A stretch of 64,000 nt of DNA from Amphibalanus amphitrite (lineage: Eukaryota; Arthropoda; Thecostraca; Balanomorpha; Balanidae). The translations under genes and the position numbers were made by a program. The stretch covers positions 124,001 through 188,000 of the forward strand of contig NW_024882306.1 of assembly GCF_019059575.1 (NCBI RefSeq). The letters run 5' to 3'. Below are positions 1 to 9,667 of this stretch, in pieces; position 1 is the stretch's first letter, and every line of letters starts with the position of its first letter. A model generated the notes under the pieces. The model worked only from the letters and a program-made list of their open reading frames with translations. It searched no databases and was not told where the DNA came from.

Positions 1-91
1 CTCCTAAGGCATTGCCTTCGGCACTGCACTGCTTTGCATTGAGCTGATTCCGTGTTTTTTACATAATGACGTCACTTTCAGTGACTATGTA

Positions 92-425
92 ATCCCTGGA
101 CATTATGAACTCTGGCCCATTCAAGGCACTGGCCATTTTGAACACTGGACACATCGTGCCCTGGACATTATGAACCCTGGCCATTTCGAATACTGGACAC
201 ATCGTGCCCTGGACATTATGAACCCTGGCCATTTTGAACACTGGACACATCGTGCCCTGGACATTATGAACCCTGGCCTCTTTGAATATACCCTATCTGC
301 AGCCAGTTGGCCACATTTGGACCATGCAATCCCTGGACATTTTTAACTCTGGCCCATTCAAGGCACTGGCCATTTTGACACTGGGCATAGCGTACCCTGG
401 ACATTATGAACCCTGGCCAGAATGA
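92..425. repeat. 48-bp tandem repeat (minisatellite)
   Basis: A unit of about 48 bp containing TGGACATTATGAACCCTGG and CACTGGACACATCGTGCC repeats about four times in phase from about 92 to 290; the ATCGTGCC anchor falls at 153, 201 and 249. A diverged stretch with partial units follows to about 425. The unit is a multiple of three, so it gives open frames such as a repeated 16-residue peptide on the minus strand. No coding signal beyond the repeat is visible. Confidence 0.8.
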
Positions 426-458
426 ATGCTCCCCTCGTGAAAACGGGTTTAATGTTAA

Positions 459-1648
459 CCCGCGCCCTGCTGGGGGGGGGGGGGGTGTTTGAACACCCCC
501 CCTTGTGGTTTTTCGCGAATATCTCAAAAACGGCGGCGCTCCGCGCCGCCGTTTTTGGTATACCTTATCACACATCAATTCTACACATGTTGTGAAAATT
601 TCAGACCAAGGCCATTCAAGGTCAGGTCACCAGGTCACTTGAAGTGACCTCACCTCATAAAAACTTTCAATGTCTGTCATAGCTACACCGAGTGACCGAT
701 CACTTTGAAACTTTCAGCGATTGCTAAGAGCAATAGCATGTACAAAATGTATATCTCAGAATTTTGATATCGATGACCTAAGGTCAGGTCAATTTTGCGA
801 CCTCCCCATTATAAGTCAATGGGAGAAAATTGAAATGCGCCTCTTTTGGATGAAAGACATTATAAACACTCCCAAACACCGAATTACAAGTGGTTTAGAC
901 ACACTGAACTTGAAAATGGTGTCCGTGACCCTTGTTTATGCCCTAAGGTCATCTTAGGTCACGAATGGTATCTATCAGTTTTTCGCAAATAACTTTTGAT
1001 AGAGGCATGCTAGAGCGATGAAAACGCCTTAGATGTGTTCAGCTCGACGATACGGATCGACTGATATGCAACATGACCCTTTCCGGTCAGGTCATGACCT
1101 TGACCTGAGGTCAAATTTTCAAGTTGACCTTTCAAGGTCAAGTTATAGTTCATTCGATGCGTCTTGACGAGAGGAACACGATGCCGGTAAAACTAAGCTC
1201 GTACAAGGCTTGGGTCAAAAGTTATTGCAGAAAAACTGTTTTCGAAAAAATCGGCTATTTTTGCAGTTTTTGCCCCCTGCAGGCAAAACCGTTGACGTTA
1301 GGTCAAATCTGAGAAAATTACTCAGAAAGGGCGTTAATAGGGCTATCGAATGCGCTTTTCCGCGGCGCTGTAGCTCTATTGGTTCCCGAGTTATGCGTTG
1401 GCTTCTTGGAAATTTTCGACATTCGACCTGGAAATCGGCGAAATTTTGCCTTCAATGACCTCTGGTGACCTGACCTTTGACCTGACCAAAAAATTGACCG
1501 AAGTGATTTCGTCATTATTTTTTACGCTCTTTCGAACGCCGCCTTCCGCGTATCGCTACGTGGCCCAGGAGCCGAGTTACAAGGGGGGTGTTCAAACACC
1601 CCCCCCCCAGCAGGGCGTGGAAATCCAGGACCCCCAGCCGGGCGCGGG
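459..1648. mobile_element. TTAA-flanked AGGTCA-rich transposon copy 1
   Basis: The element lies between TTAA at 455-458 and TTAA at 1649-1652. The ends are inverted: TTAACCCGCGCCC then GCTGGGGG on the left, with the complementary CCCCCAGC and GGGCGCGGGTTAA on the right. G-run/C-run hairpins lie just inside both ends (about 471-512 and 1580-1610). The interior has many AGGTCA/TGACCT hexamers and no transposase. TTAA target sites are typical of piggyBac-type (and Kolobok-type) DNA transposons, so this is probably a non-autonomous relative. Short ORFs inside it are repeat-derived. Confidence 0.75.
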
Positions 1649-1652
1649 TTAA

Positions 1653-3392
1653 CCTGCGCACCGACGGGGGCGGATATCCGCCCCCCCCTGAGGTTTTTCG
1701 CAGATAGCGGGGAAACCGCGGCGCGTAGCGCCGCGAAATTTCGTACGACTATTCTCTCATCAATTTTACACACGGTGTGCAAGATTGAACCTACTAGCTT
1801 TTAAGGTCAGGTCACCAGGTCACTTTGAATGACCCAACCTCAAGTCGCTTTTTTGCAACTTTGTCACCGTGCCAGAGCTACAGTAGATGTCGTAGGCCTT
1901 TGAAAGTCGCAGGGTGTTATAAGGTCATTAGTAGCTACATTTGTTTGTCTCGGAATTTTGATGTCGATGACCTAAGGTCAGGTCAATTTCTCGACCTCCT
2001 CATGGAAAAATCAACTACCTGTTTTACGACTAAAACGGGTCGGAATGACCCCATAAACCATACATGACTTCATATACGATCAACCTTCATTACCTTGAGG
2101 TACATTTTGCTGTTGGGCAGCTGTAAGGTCATGTGACGTCATCAAAGGTCACCAAATCAAAGGTTACTGTTCGTAAGGCTAACAGGGCGCTAGGCGTGCT
2201 CATGCGATCATTCCAAACTGGCAAGCGTGGCAGGTCACTCCGTGAGTGCAATGTAAAGGCTGTGCTGGCTTCATACTGCGCAAATGTTCGTTCCATTCTC
2301 GAGTTCGCAGGCGTGGTGTGGGGAGGGGCGGCAGAGACGCACATGAAACGCATTGAGCGCGTTCAGCATAAGTTTTTGATGTGGCTGAGCGGTAGATGTC
2401 GAGACACAGACGTGTCCCTTGAGTACGACGCCCTGATGAAGCGCTTCCACATGGCCCCCCTCGCAGCGCGGCGTGAACAGCATGACATCATGTTCATCCG
2501 CAACATTCACCGTCATGCTGTGGACTCGTCATACCTGTTGGAACAGTTTCCGCTGGCAGTGCCTCCTCGCCCGCTCCGGAATAGGACGCTGTTCCATGTG
2601 CCGTATGCTCGGGTCAACACGGTCAGAAATAGTCCATTCTGTCGCTTGCCGAAGCTTTGTAACGCGTTTCTCGACCGAAACCGGGCCATTGACATATGGA
2701 ACCACAGCGCTCTGAACTTCAAAAAGCATGTGATCACCTATGTGCGCGAGAAGTAGACCAACAGAGGTGTGTTTGTGTCGATATTGTGTCTGTTTTGCAT
2801 TGTTATTCACCTTGCTGCGTTTGTGTGTTTTTATTCTGATGACTTTGTCTATAAATGGGTCATCTTACCCGTGGATGATATGCTAAATAAACTAAACTAA
2901 ACTAAACCAAAGGTTTTTTTGCCAATAACTCCGTACAGGAACAAGATACAGCCACCCGGATGGTCTCATTGTGTTCAGCTGGTCAAGGCGCATCGAATGA
3001 TATGCATGATGACCTCGAGGTCACGTGACCTGAGGTCAACCTGTGACCTTGACCTTTCGAGGTCAGCATATATGATTCGATGCGGATTGACGACAGGATC
3101 ACGAATCACGATGATGACCTTAGTTTGTTCCTATCTTGACTAGTTCGAAAGTTAGTTATTCGAGAAAAACTCTCCATATCTAGCGCCGCCATTTTGACTT
3201 TTTTACCCCTGTGACGTCATCTTTGACCTGACCTGAAAATGACCTAAGTAAAAACTGTAGACCTTGTCCGTGCGTATCCCATGCCGTTTACCGCTTGTCG
3301 CTATCTTGCTTCGTTCTCGAGATCTCAAGGGGGCGGTCATCCGCCTCCCCCCGTCGGTACGAAGTTGGCGCAGACCCCCGTCGGTGCGCGGG
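1653..3392. mobile_element. TTAA-flanked AGGTCA-rich transposon copy 2 (interrupted)
   Basis: It shares the TTAA at 1649-1652 with copy 1 and ends at TTAA 3393-3396. The termini are TTAACCTGCGCACCGACGG and its near-complement CCGTCGGTGCGCGGGTTAA. It is nearly identical to copy 6 (14777-15794) except for a 749-bp retroelement inserted at 2157-2905. The uninterrupted version of the insertion point is visible near 15313 and, reversed, near 47490. A short (ATTC)n run follows the element at 3410-3435. Confidence 0.8.
2157..2905 (+). mobile_element. 5'-truncated non-LTR retrotransposon insertion
   Basis: Sequence absent from sister copies interrupts transposon copy 2. It is bounded by a short duplication ACCAAA (2151-2156 and 2906-2911) and ends in a (TAAAC)n-type tail (about 2884-2906). 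An open frame through 2756 reads like the C-terminal part of a CR1/L2/Jockey-type reverse transcriptase protein (RALGVLMRSF, then FAGVVWGG, then RIERVQHKFLMWL). The ATG at 2133 lies in the host transposon, so it is not a native start. Endonuclease and catalytic RT motifs are missing, so this is a dead 3' fragment. The clade is inferred. Confidence 0.8.
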
Positions 3393-4218
3393 TTAATAGT
3401 AGGACAAATTCATTCATTCATTCATTCATTCATTAACCTTTTCTAACAACTGTACTCCCTTAACCCGGCAGTTGCTGGGGTATTTCGCCACCCACCGTTT
3501 GCTGGGGGGGGGGGGGCGTTAAACGCCCCCAGCCGATAACTCGAGAACCAATAGGCACAGCGAAACGCACGAGGCGGCAAACGAAAGAACGCGACGAGAC
3601 GCTTCAGATGAGTACTTTAAAGTTGAATTTTGAGGTCACAGGTCGGGTCAAGGTCAGGTCAAACACCTGAAATCGGGCATTCAGTAGCATGGACTTCAGG
3701 ACTTCGCAATGGGCGCCTCTCGCCATAAACTCTGTCAAAACGGTGCACAATCCATCTTATAAGGCCTACGAGAGTGTCAGCTCCATGTAGGGGTCAGTCA
3801 AGCATAGGTCAGGGTCAAGGCCAGGTCAACCGGGTAGGCACATATCCCCGAAAATCAAAACTGATATTCGCAGCCTGTGACACATGTTTTATAGGTAATT
3901 TGGGGCGTAGAACACGATGGTGACATTTATTTTATCATATGTGTACATGTTTGGCTCAAAAAGTTCAATTTAAGAAATTCATGTATCATGGTCGTGAAGT
4001 AGTCACGAAAAATTACCAAGATTCAGTTCAAGATTATAAAAAATGCGGAACGATAATCAATAATCGAAGATAGCCATTTGATTGATCATGGTATTGGCAG
4101 TCTAATGGCGTTTACGGCATGTCTGTATGTCTATTCTGTGATTTTATATGATTTTTTGAACATATGCCGTTTTTGGTCGAAAACTCAGAAATCATGACGT
4201 CACTAAAACCTCGATATC

Positions 4219-6536
4219 CAGTGGCGGCGGAAGGTGATTTTGGATGGGGGTGCAAAGTTTTCTCAAGGGGCCCCTCTGGAAGTTTTGGGCCCCCTTCATT
4301 TTTTTAGCGATTATTATTGATTTATGAAAAACGAAGATTTTGGAAAACTATCCCCATACACACAAGTTCTGTAAAAGGTTTGAAATTGCAGTGTACATAG
4401 GCCTATCTCAAATAATGAAAGCGTAAAGAAGCAAATGCAGCTAGTTTTTATCGGCTAATCTTTTAGTCTAGCCACCACCCGCAGCGTCTCAAACCACTTT
4501 TCTGGATCCGCAGTGGACCATTGAGGGCCCTACGAGACCGTTCCAAGAAGACCGTGTTTAGAAGCCCCTTGGAAACCGACCACATAGAGACTCCTCCAAA
4601 GACCTACATGACTCCCCAGATTGAATGAGCCCTCCGATCAGGGTCGGTCCCTTGAAAGCTGCTGAAAGGTTTCAGAAGGCAGTATAGGCTCGAAAGTCTT
4701 TTGAGGGCTCTCAGAAACCGGCATCGGACCCCAAAAAAGCCTGTATGGAGGCCCTCCAAAGCCGGGATGGAGGCCACAGGAGCCGATGCTTAGCCTAAGG
4801 AGCCGGTATGGAGGACTGAATAGAGGAAAGGGGTCTCAGTGGGGCCTTCAGGGGCAAGCGTTTGAGCCCCAAAAGTATGTGTGGGATCTTAGAGGCAGGT
4901 AGACCCCTGGGATATGCACGGGGTCCCAGGAGCTGGCGCATGTGAGCCCAAATATTCGGCTGGCGGCTACTAGAACCAGCATGGGGATTGTTAGGACTTA
5001 GAAGCGGCTTAGTCCCACATTTCATGGGTCATGAGTCCCAAGAGTCGATGTAGGGGCCATAAAAGCCGGTGTAGGGCCCATGGCCCCATAAGTTCCGGCA
5101 TTGAGACTCTCAGAGGCCAGCGACGGGGCACCAAGAGCAGATAAAGTGCCTCAACAAGCCGACATGGGGCCTGAGAATCATTATGGAATTCCAGGAGCCT
5201 GCGTGAGCTCTCGGAGACCTTCGTATTTCGTAAGGTCCACAAAGGTCGTTGGGTCCTCTGAATCCGAACTCTGCGGGGCCCTCAGAGGCCAGCATGTCTC
5301 CTGGCACCTGCCTGCGTTGAGGTGAGATTCTTCGAGGCCGTCGTAGGGTTCTTCAGAGGCCAGCGTTGGCCCTTGAAGCCTTCGTTAGGCCCTAGAAGCC
5401 GTCAAGAGGGCCCTCAGAGGTCAGCATGGCCCCTGGAGCCTGCCTGCGTGGAGGCCCTCAGAGGCCGTCATGGAACCCTCAGACGCCAGCGTGGGCCTTT
5501 GGAGCTTGCGCTGGGTCTTAGAGACCATTGTGAGGGCCCAGAGAGGTCGTCGTCAGGGCCCTCAGCCCCTCAGGGACCATCCTTGGGTCCTCAGAAGTTG
5601 TTGTGATGGCCCTTAGAAGCCTTCAAGAGGATCATCAGAGGTCGTCATGAGGGTCCTTGGCCATAGTGAGGGTCTTCATGGGCCCCCAGATACCTTTGCA
5701 GGGCTCTCAGAGGCCTTGGTAAGACCGCTAGAGGCCATCGTTAGGGCCCTCAATAGACCGCTGCAGGGCCCTCAGATGCCAGCATAGCCCTTGCAGCCTG
5801 GCTATGTTGGGGCCACCAGAGGCCGTCGCTGGGCCGTCTGAAGCCAAATGGGCCCTCAGACTTGAGTTGGGTCTAGGGCCGTCACGAGGGCCCTCAGAGG
5901 CCAGCGGGGCCCCTGGAGTCCTGTGGGACCCTCAGCGGTCGTCATGAGGGCCCTTAGTGGTCGTTATAGGGCCCCAGAGGACAGAGATCGTCATGAGAGC
6001 CCTCAGAAATCGGAAGGGCCCTCAGAGATCGGAAGGGCCCTCAGAGGCCGTCATAGGGCCCTCAGAGGCCGTCATAGGGCCCTCAGAGGCCAGCGTGGCC
6101 TTTGAAGTCTCCTTGGGGCCCTAGAGTCTCTGTGGGACCCTCAGCGGTCGTCATGAGGGTCCTTAGTGGCCGTTGTAGGGCCCCAGGGGACAGAGGTCGT
6201 CGTGGGAGCCCTCAGAGATCGTCATAAAAGGGCCCTCTGAGGCCGTCGTGGGGCCCTCAGATGCCGCATGGAGCACCAAACGCGGCTCGGAACACTTCTA
6301 GTCGGTGTGGGGGCCCCAAAGACTAGCATGGGGCGCTCCTGACCATAACTGGACATCCCGGATGATTCCACATCAGTGTTCGTTTCTCGATCACTGGTTT
6401 TCAGGAGAAAATGTATTGGATGGTGTGACGGGCCCCTTGTACGGATTTTGGGGGTGCAAAAAGATATGCTTGCACCCCCATGTTTTTCGATGGGGGTGCA
6501 GCTGCATCCCCTGCACCCCCTATTCCGCCGCCACTG
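4219..6536. mobile_element. Non-autonomous hAT element carrying a minisatellite
   Basis: The terminal inverted repeat CAGTGGCGGCGGAA is perfect at both ends, and GGGGGTGCA recurs further in on both sides. The element is flanked by an exact 8-bp duplication TCGATATC (4211-4218 and 6537-6544). An 8-bp duplication with a CAGTGGCG-type end is the hallmark of the hAT superfamily. No transposase is visible. About 1.8 kb of the interior is a degenerate tandem array (separate entry). Confidence 0.88.
4500..6330. repeat. Degenerate 19-22-bp GGGCCCTCAGAGGCC array
   Basis: Short units built on AGGGCCCTCAGAGGCCGTCAT repeat with heavy divergence. The spacing is clearest at 6016, 6035, 6056 and 6077 (19, 21, 21 bp). 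The array fills the interior of the hAT element. The open frames in it (for example 5322-5606, 5923-6105) are low-complexity products and are not supported as genes. Confidence 0.75.
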
Positions 6537-6702
6537 TCGATATCTCAAAAATTTTCCGACCGATTTTTTTGAAACTTTGTCACAATAAACTTCAATCAAT
6601 TCTCTACAGGTACCCAAAATTTGGCGCGCCGTTTTTATGCTATGGCCCGGCGAAAAAAGTGGGGGCGTTTAACGCCCCCCCCCCCCAGCAACTCGCGGGT
6701 TA

Positions 6703-7278
6703 AGTGTCTGTTATCTCCTTCGATTAACGTGTCGCCATATCAGCTGTTAGCGCTCTATTCAGAAAACCAGCAACGGTCGAATGCATCAATGGTTATTAGA
6801 GTTTCTGGCCGTTGGGTACCGATCAGCGGAAAGCACACAGTTGCTACGCATTGTCTGTAAGGAGTGGACGTTTTTGTGGGCCTGCAGACAGGTGTTCAAA
6901 CAGTGCGGCCTTCCGATGGGTGGACACACACTGGACGCGCGCTGCTCGCCGTCCCAGCCCCGATGTGGCACCAGGACGGGCAGCGTTCGACCGGTCCCAG
7001 ACAGCGTCCGTCGCTCAGTTGTGTGTGTCCTCTCCAGGCAGTGTCAGTAGTCCCAGAGCGGCGGAGGAAGGACCACACACAGCTTGTGCTCCAGCATAAG
7101 ACATTTCAGCCTAAGACATTCAAACTGAACTTGTGGGAAAGTGTTTGAAAGAAAAGTGCAAAACCATCTTGTCGTGCTTTGTATGTGCGACTTGAAAAAA
7201 TAGCATTGACAACGCACTAGTCCTTTCAATCAGAGAGAACTTGGTAGTTGGAGGACGAGAGAAGGTCGCGGGCCCGCG
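6703..7278. other. Intergenic, upstream of the receptor gene
   Basis: This is unique-looking sequence between the transposon cluster and the gustatory-receptor-like gene. It presumably holds the promoter and 5' UTR, but no convincing TATA box or other element can be assigned. The overlapping short ORFs lack any recognisable domain. Confidence 0.4.
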
Positions 7279-8781
7279 ATGTGGCACCACGGACGGCTGC
7301 TGCGACGCGTTCTGCTCGTCAGCTCCGTGCTGACGCTGGGCGGCCTGCACGTGCCGGACGACAGGCTGCCGGTCGGCTGGCGGGTCGGCCGGCTCGTGCC
7401 ACTCACCCTCATCACGGCAGCCGTCCTCGCCAACGGCGCCGCCATCGCCCTGTCGAATACCGTTTCCTTCATGCTGCTCTGCGTCGTGTTTGCGTCGGTC
7501 ATGTGGCACACGCTGGTGGCGCTGGTGCACCTGGTACGACGACGACAGCAGCTACATCGACTGCTGCGGCGGCTGGATCGTATGGAGGAGGCCACAGCGC
7601 TCTGTCGTGACGCCAGCGATCACCACGCCATCAAACTGCGCAGCGTCGGCATCACCGCGCTCACCGTCTTCACCGGCGTGGCGTGGTCGTCCGACTTCTT
7701 CACCAGCGGTCTCTGGACGCACTCCAACTACCTGTTCCCGGTGTGGCTGCCGGTGCGACTGAGTTCGTCGGCCTCATTCTGGGCGGTGATTGGCGTGGAG
7801 CTGGTCATCGTGGTGATGTGCTTCACGCTCCAGATCGCGTTCGACCTGCTGCAGGTCGGTCTGATGGACGCCATCGCCCTGTTCCAGGAGCGTCTGACCA
7901 GGTACACCCGACTCTGGCTGACGGATGGCCGGTCCACTCAGGGTGACGCCCAGAACAGAGGCGCTGAGAAACGGCTGGGAGGGAATGTCGCCTGGAATAG
8001 AGATTTTATCGAGAGAGGTGAAGATGTTTCAAATGTCCCAATGAGTTTCCACGATAAACTTAGCACAATATCTGACCCTGCTACTGATACTTTAGACTAT
8101 CAATGTGGCAAGACACAAAAGCGTCCGTTTACTACAAGGTTCAAGATGACGAAGATAGGAAATGCCGCCGAGAAAGGTTTGGATAGCCGGATCTCTATGC
8201 ACTTCAGCAGCTGTGAGTCTCCAAAAGACAATACATCTGAGCCAGCGACATCTAAAGAAGATAACGGTGGCAGTATGCCACGATTGTCTTATTCTGACGA
8301 CAGTTTAGAAGACGGACTCCGTCACCTGGCCAGCATGTATCGAGCACTTCAGTCGCTGGCCGACGACGCGTCGTCCTTCTGCTCGGTGCCGACCCTCTCT
8401 CAGCACGCCAGCGTCACGTTCCAGCTGCTGGTAGGTCTGTACGTCACCATCAACATGTTCGTGTCGGCCTACAGCCGCAGCCTGGTGCTGACGTTCGTCA
8501 TGTTCCTGGTGACCACGGTGCTGCGCCTGGCGGCCGTGTCAGCCACCGGCAGCGCGCTGGTCGCCAGCGGCCAGAGGCTGTCCCAGGCGCTGGTGGGCGC
8601 GCCCTGGCCGCGCCACACCACCGCTGCCGCCCGGTTCAGCGTCCAGATGCTGGTGGAACAGACCAGGAAGCCACTGAACTTCGACGGCTACGGCATCTTT
8701 GTCATACAGAAGACCACCATGCTGACAATGCTGAGCTTTGTGCTCACCTACTTTGTCATCATGCTGCAGATGAAGGTCTAG
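7279..8781 (+). CDS. Gustatory-receptor-like seven-transmembrane chemoreceptor
   Basis: A 500-residue intronless frame. Hydrophobic segments lie near residues 40-58, 63-86, 122-140, 166-190, 381-398, 403-425 and 480-498. The last contains T490-Y491 followed by five residues and Q497, matching the TY(x5)Q(F) signature at the end of TM7 in arthropod gustatory receptors. That family forms ligand-gated cation channels with an intracellular N-terminus in sensory neurons. A hydrophilic insertion of about 130 residues (215-345), lower in GC than the flanking codons, sits in the loop before TM5 and is longer than usual. AATAAA at 8843-8848 is a plausible poly(A) signal. The first in-frame ATG was taken as the start. 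No tuning ligand can be inferred. Family assignment is fairly firm and subfamily is unknown. Confidence 0.78.
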   Translation: MWHHGRLLRRVLLVSSVLTLGGLHVPDDRLPVGWRVGRLVPLTLITAAVLANGAAIALSNTVSFMLLCVVFASVMWHTLVALVHLVRRRQQLHRLLRRLDRMEEATALCRDASDHHAIKLRSVGITALTVFTGVAWSSDFFTSGLWTHSNYLFPVWLPVRLSSSASFWAVIGVELVIVVMCFTLQIAFDLLQVGLMDAIALFQERLTRYTRLWLTDGRSTQGDAQNRGAEKRLGGNVAWNRDFIERGEDVSNVPMSFHDKLSTISDPATDTLDYQCGKTQKRPFTTRFKMTKIGNAAEKGLDSRISMHFSSCESPKDNTSEPATSKEDNGGSMPRLSYSDDSLEDGLRHLASMYRALQSLADDASSFCSVPTLSQHASVTFQLLVGLYVTINMFVSAYSRSLVLTFVMFLVTTVLRLAAVSATGSALVASGQRLSQALVGAPWPRHTTAAARFSVQMLVEQTRKPLNFDGYGIFVIQKTTMLTMLSFVLTYFVIMLQMKV

Positions 8782-9667
8782 ACGGTATCGTTTATCCTGT
8801 GGTGTAGTTTCAGCTTTGTTGTTAGTGATTACGTTGCCTAAAAATAAAATACTTATGATATAGCAAATGTCAAGATAACATATGTCAAGGTTACGTGCTG
8901 TTACTGATCAATCGCTGAAAGTTTCAAAGCGATCGTTCAAGCGATGTACGTACATAGTAATAGCGAGCACTGGAACTTTTTCTGAGGTAAGGTCACTTGA
9001 CGGCTGACGCGACCTTATGACCTGACCTCGAACAAATCGGGTCCGAAATTTTAAGGTGTGCAGAAAAGATGTAAATGTGTATCTTTATTGCTAGAAATTC
9101 CAAATGTATCATGGCGATAATCATTGCAAAAAAAAACATCATACATCACACGAATAACAATTGGGTTATAATCAATTCAAAGTGCGTCCATGGTGAAAGT
9201 TCTCAAAAGCAAATAATCCGTGCACACTAAACAGATGATTGTAAATCGAATGCAATTCACAAATAACTGAATGTAGCTCAGATGTAGCCTACTTCGAGGC
9301 CAAATGCCTACTTATATAATACGACAAAACATTTGCCGATATACCTAGCTTCCTAGAATAGGAAATTCCGAAGAATAACAAACTTTTAAAGTATCCAATT
9401 CTCCTAAATGTAAAGCATTTAGAGTTTTATGTTCTTTGCTATGGCTACAGTCGGTTTGAATGATAATCTTACTTTGGTAAAATAAGTCAAAAGATAAACG
9501 AGAGCTGTCAGTTATGCGAGCGGTGGCCAGGAACAATGCACAATAGCTGTAAATTTGATACGCGAAAGCATTGGGACATCCATTTACATGAGTTATAAAC
9601 ATCGGTGGGCGCAACTGATAAATCAAGATGCAACTGAATCAGCTATCATTCCACACATCAATACGTC
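8782..9667. other. Intergenic with an AGGTCA-transposon fragment
   Basis: The 3' flank of the receptor gene runs into a diverged fragment of the AGGTCA family (about 8880-9070; GTAAGGTCACTTGA and TGACCTGACCTCG are recognisable). AT-rich unique sequence follows up to the astacin gene. No gene is supported. Confidence 0.5.

Larger units (their letters stand above)
3464..6698. mobile_element. TTAA-flanked transposon copy 3, split by a hAT element
   Basis: It lies between TTAA 3460-3463 and TTAA 6699-6702. The termini are TTAACCCGGCAGTTGCTGGGG and its near-complement CCCCCAGCAACTCGCGGGTTAA. Subterminal hairpins contain GGGGGCGTTAAACGCCCCC (about 3510-3528 and near 6661-6685). Removing the hAT insertion (4219-6536) leaves about 0.9 kb. 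AGGTCA hexamers are present (3630-3830) but sparser than in copies 1-2. Confidence 0.75.

Noticed and set aside
92..290. Regular short repeats resembling a CRISPR array
   Set aside because: Units are contiguous 48-bp tandem repeats with no unique spacers, in a eukaryotic genome.
1318..1782. Overlapping ORFs on both strands inside TTAA elements
   Set aside because: They are not conserved as frames between sister copies and read through terminal hairpins.
2133..2156. ATG 2133 as start of a reverse transcriptase gene
   Set aside because: It lies in the host TTAA element, outside the retroelement insertion.
5322..6105. ORFs in the GGGCCCTCAGAGGCC array
   Set aside because: Frame openness follows from the tandem repeat; no domain and no codon signal.
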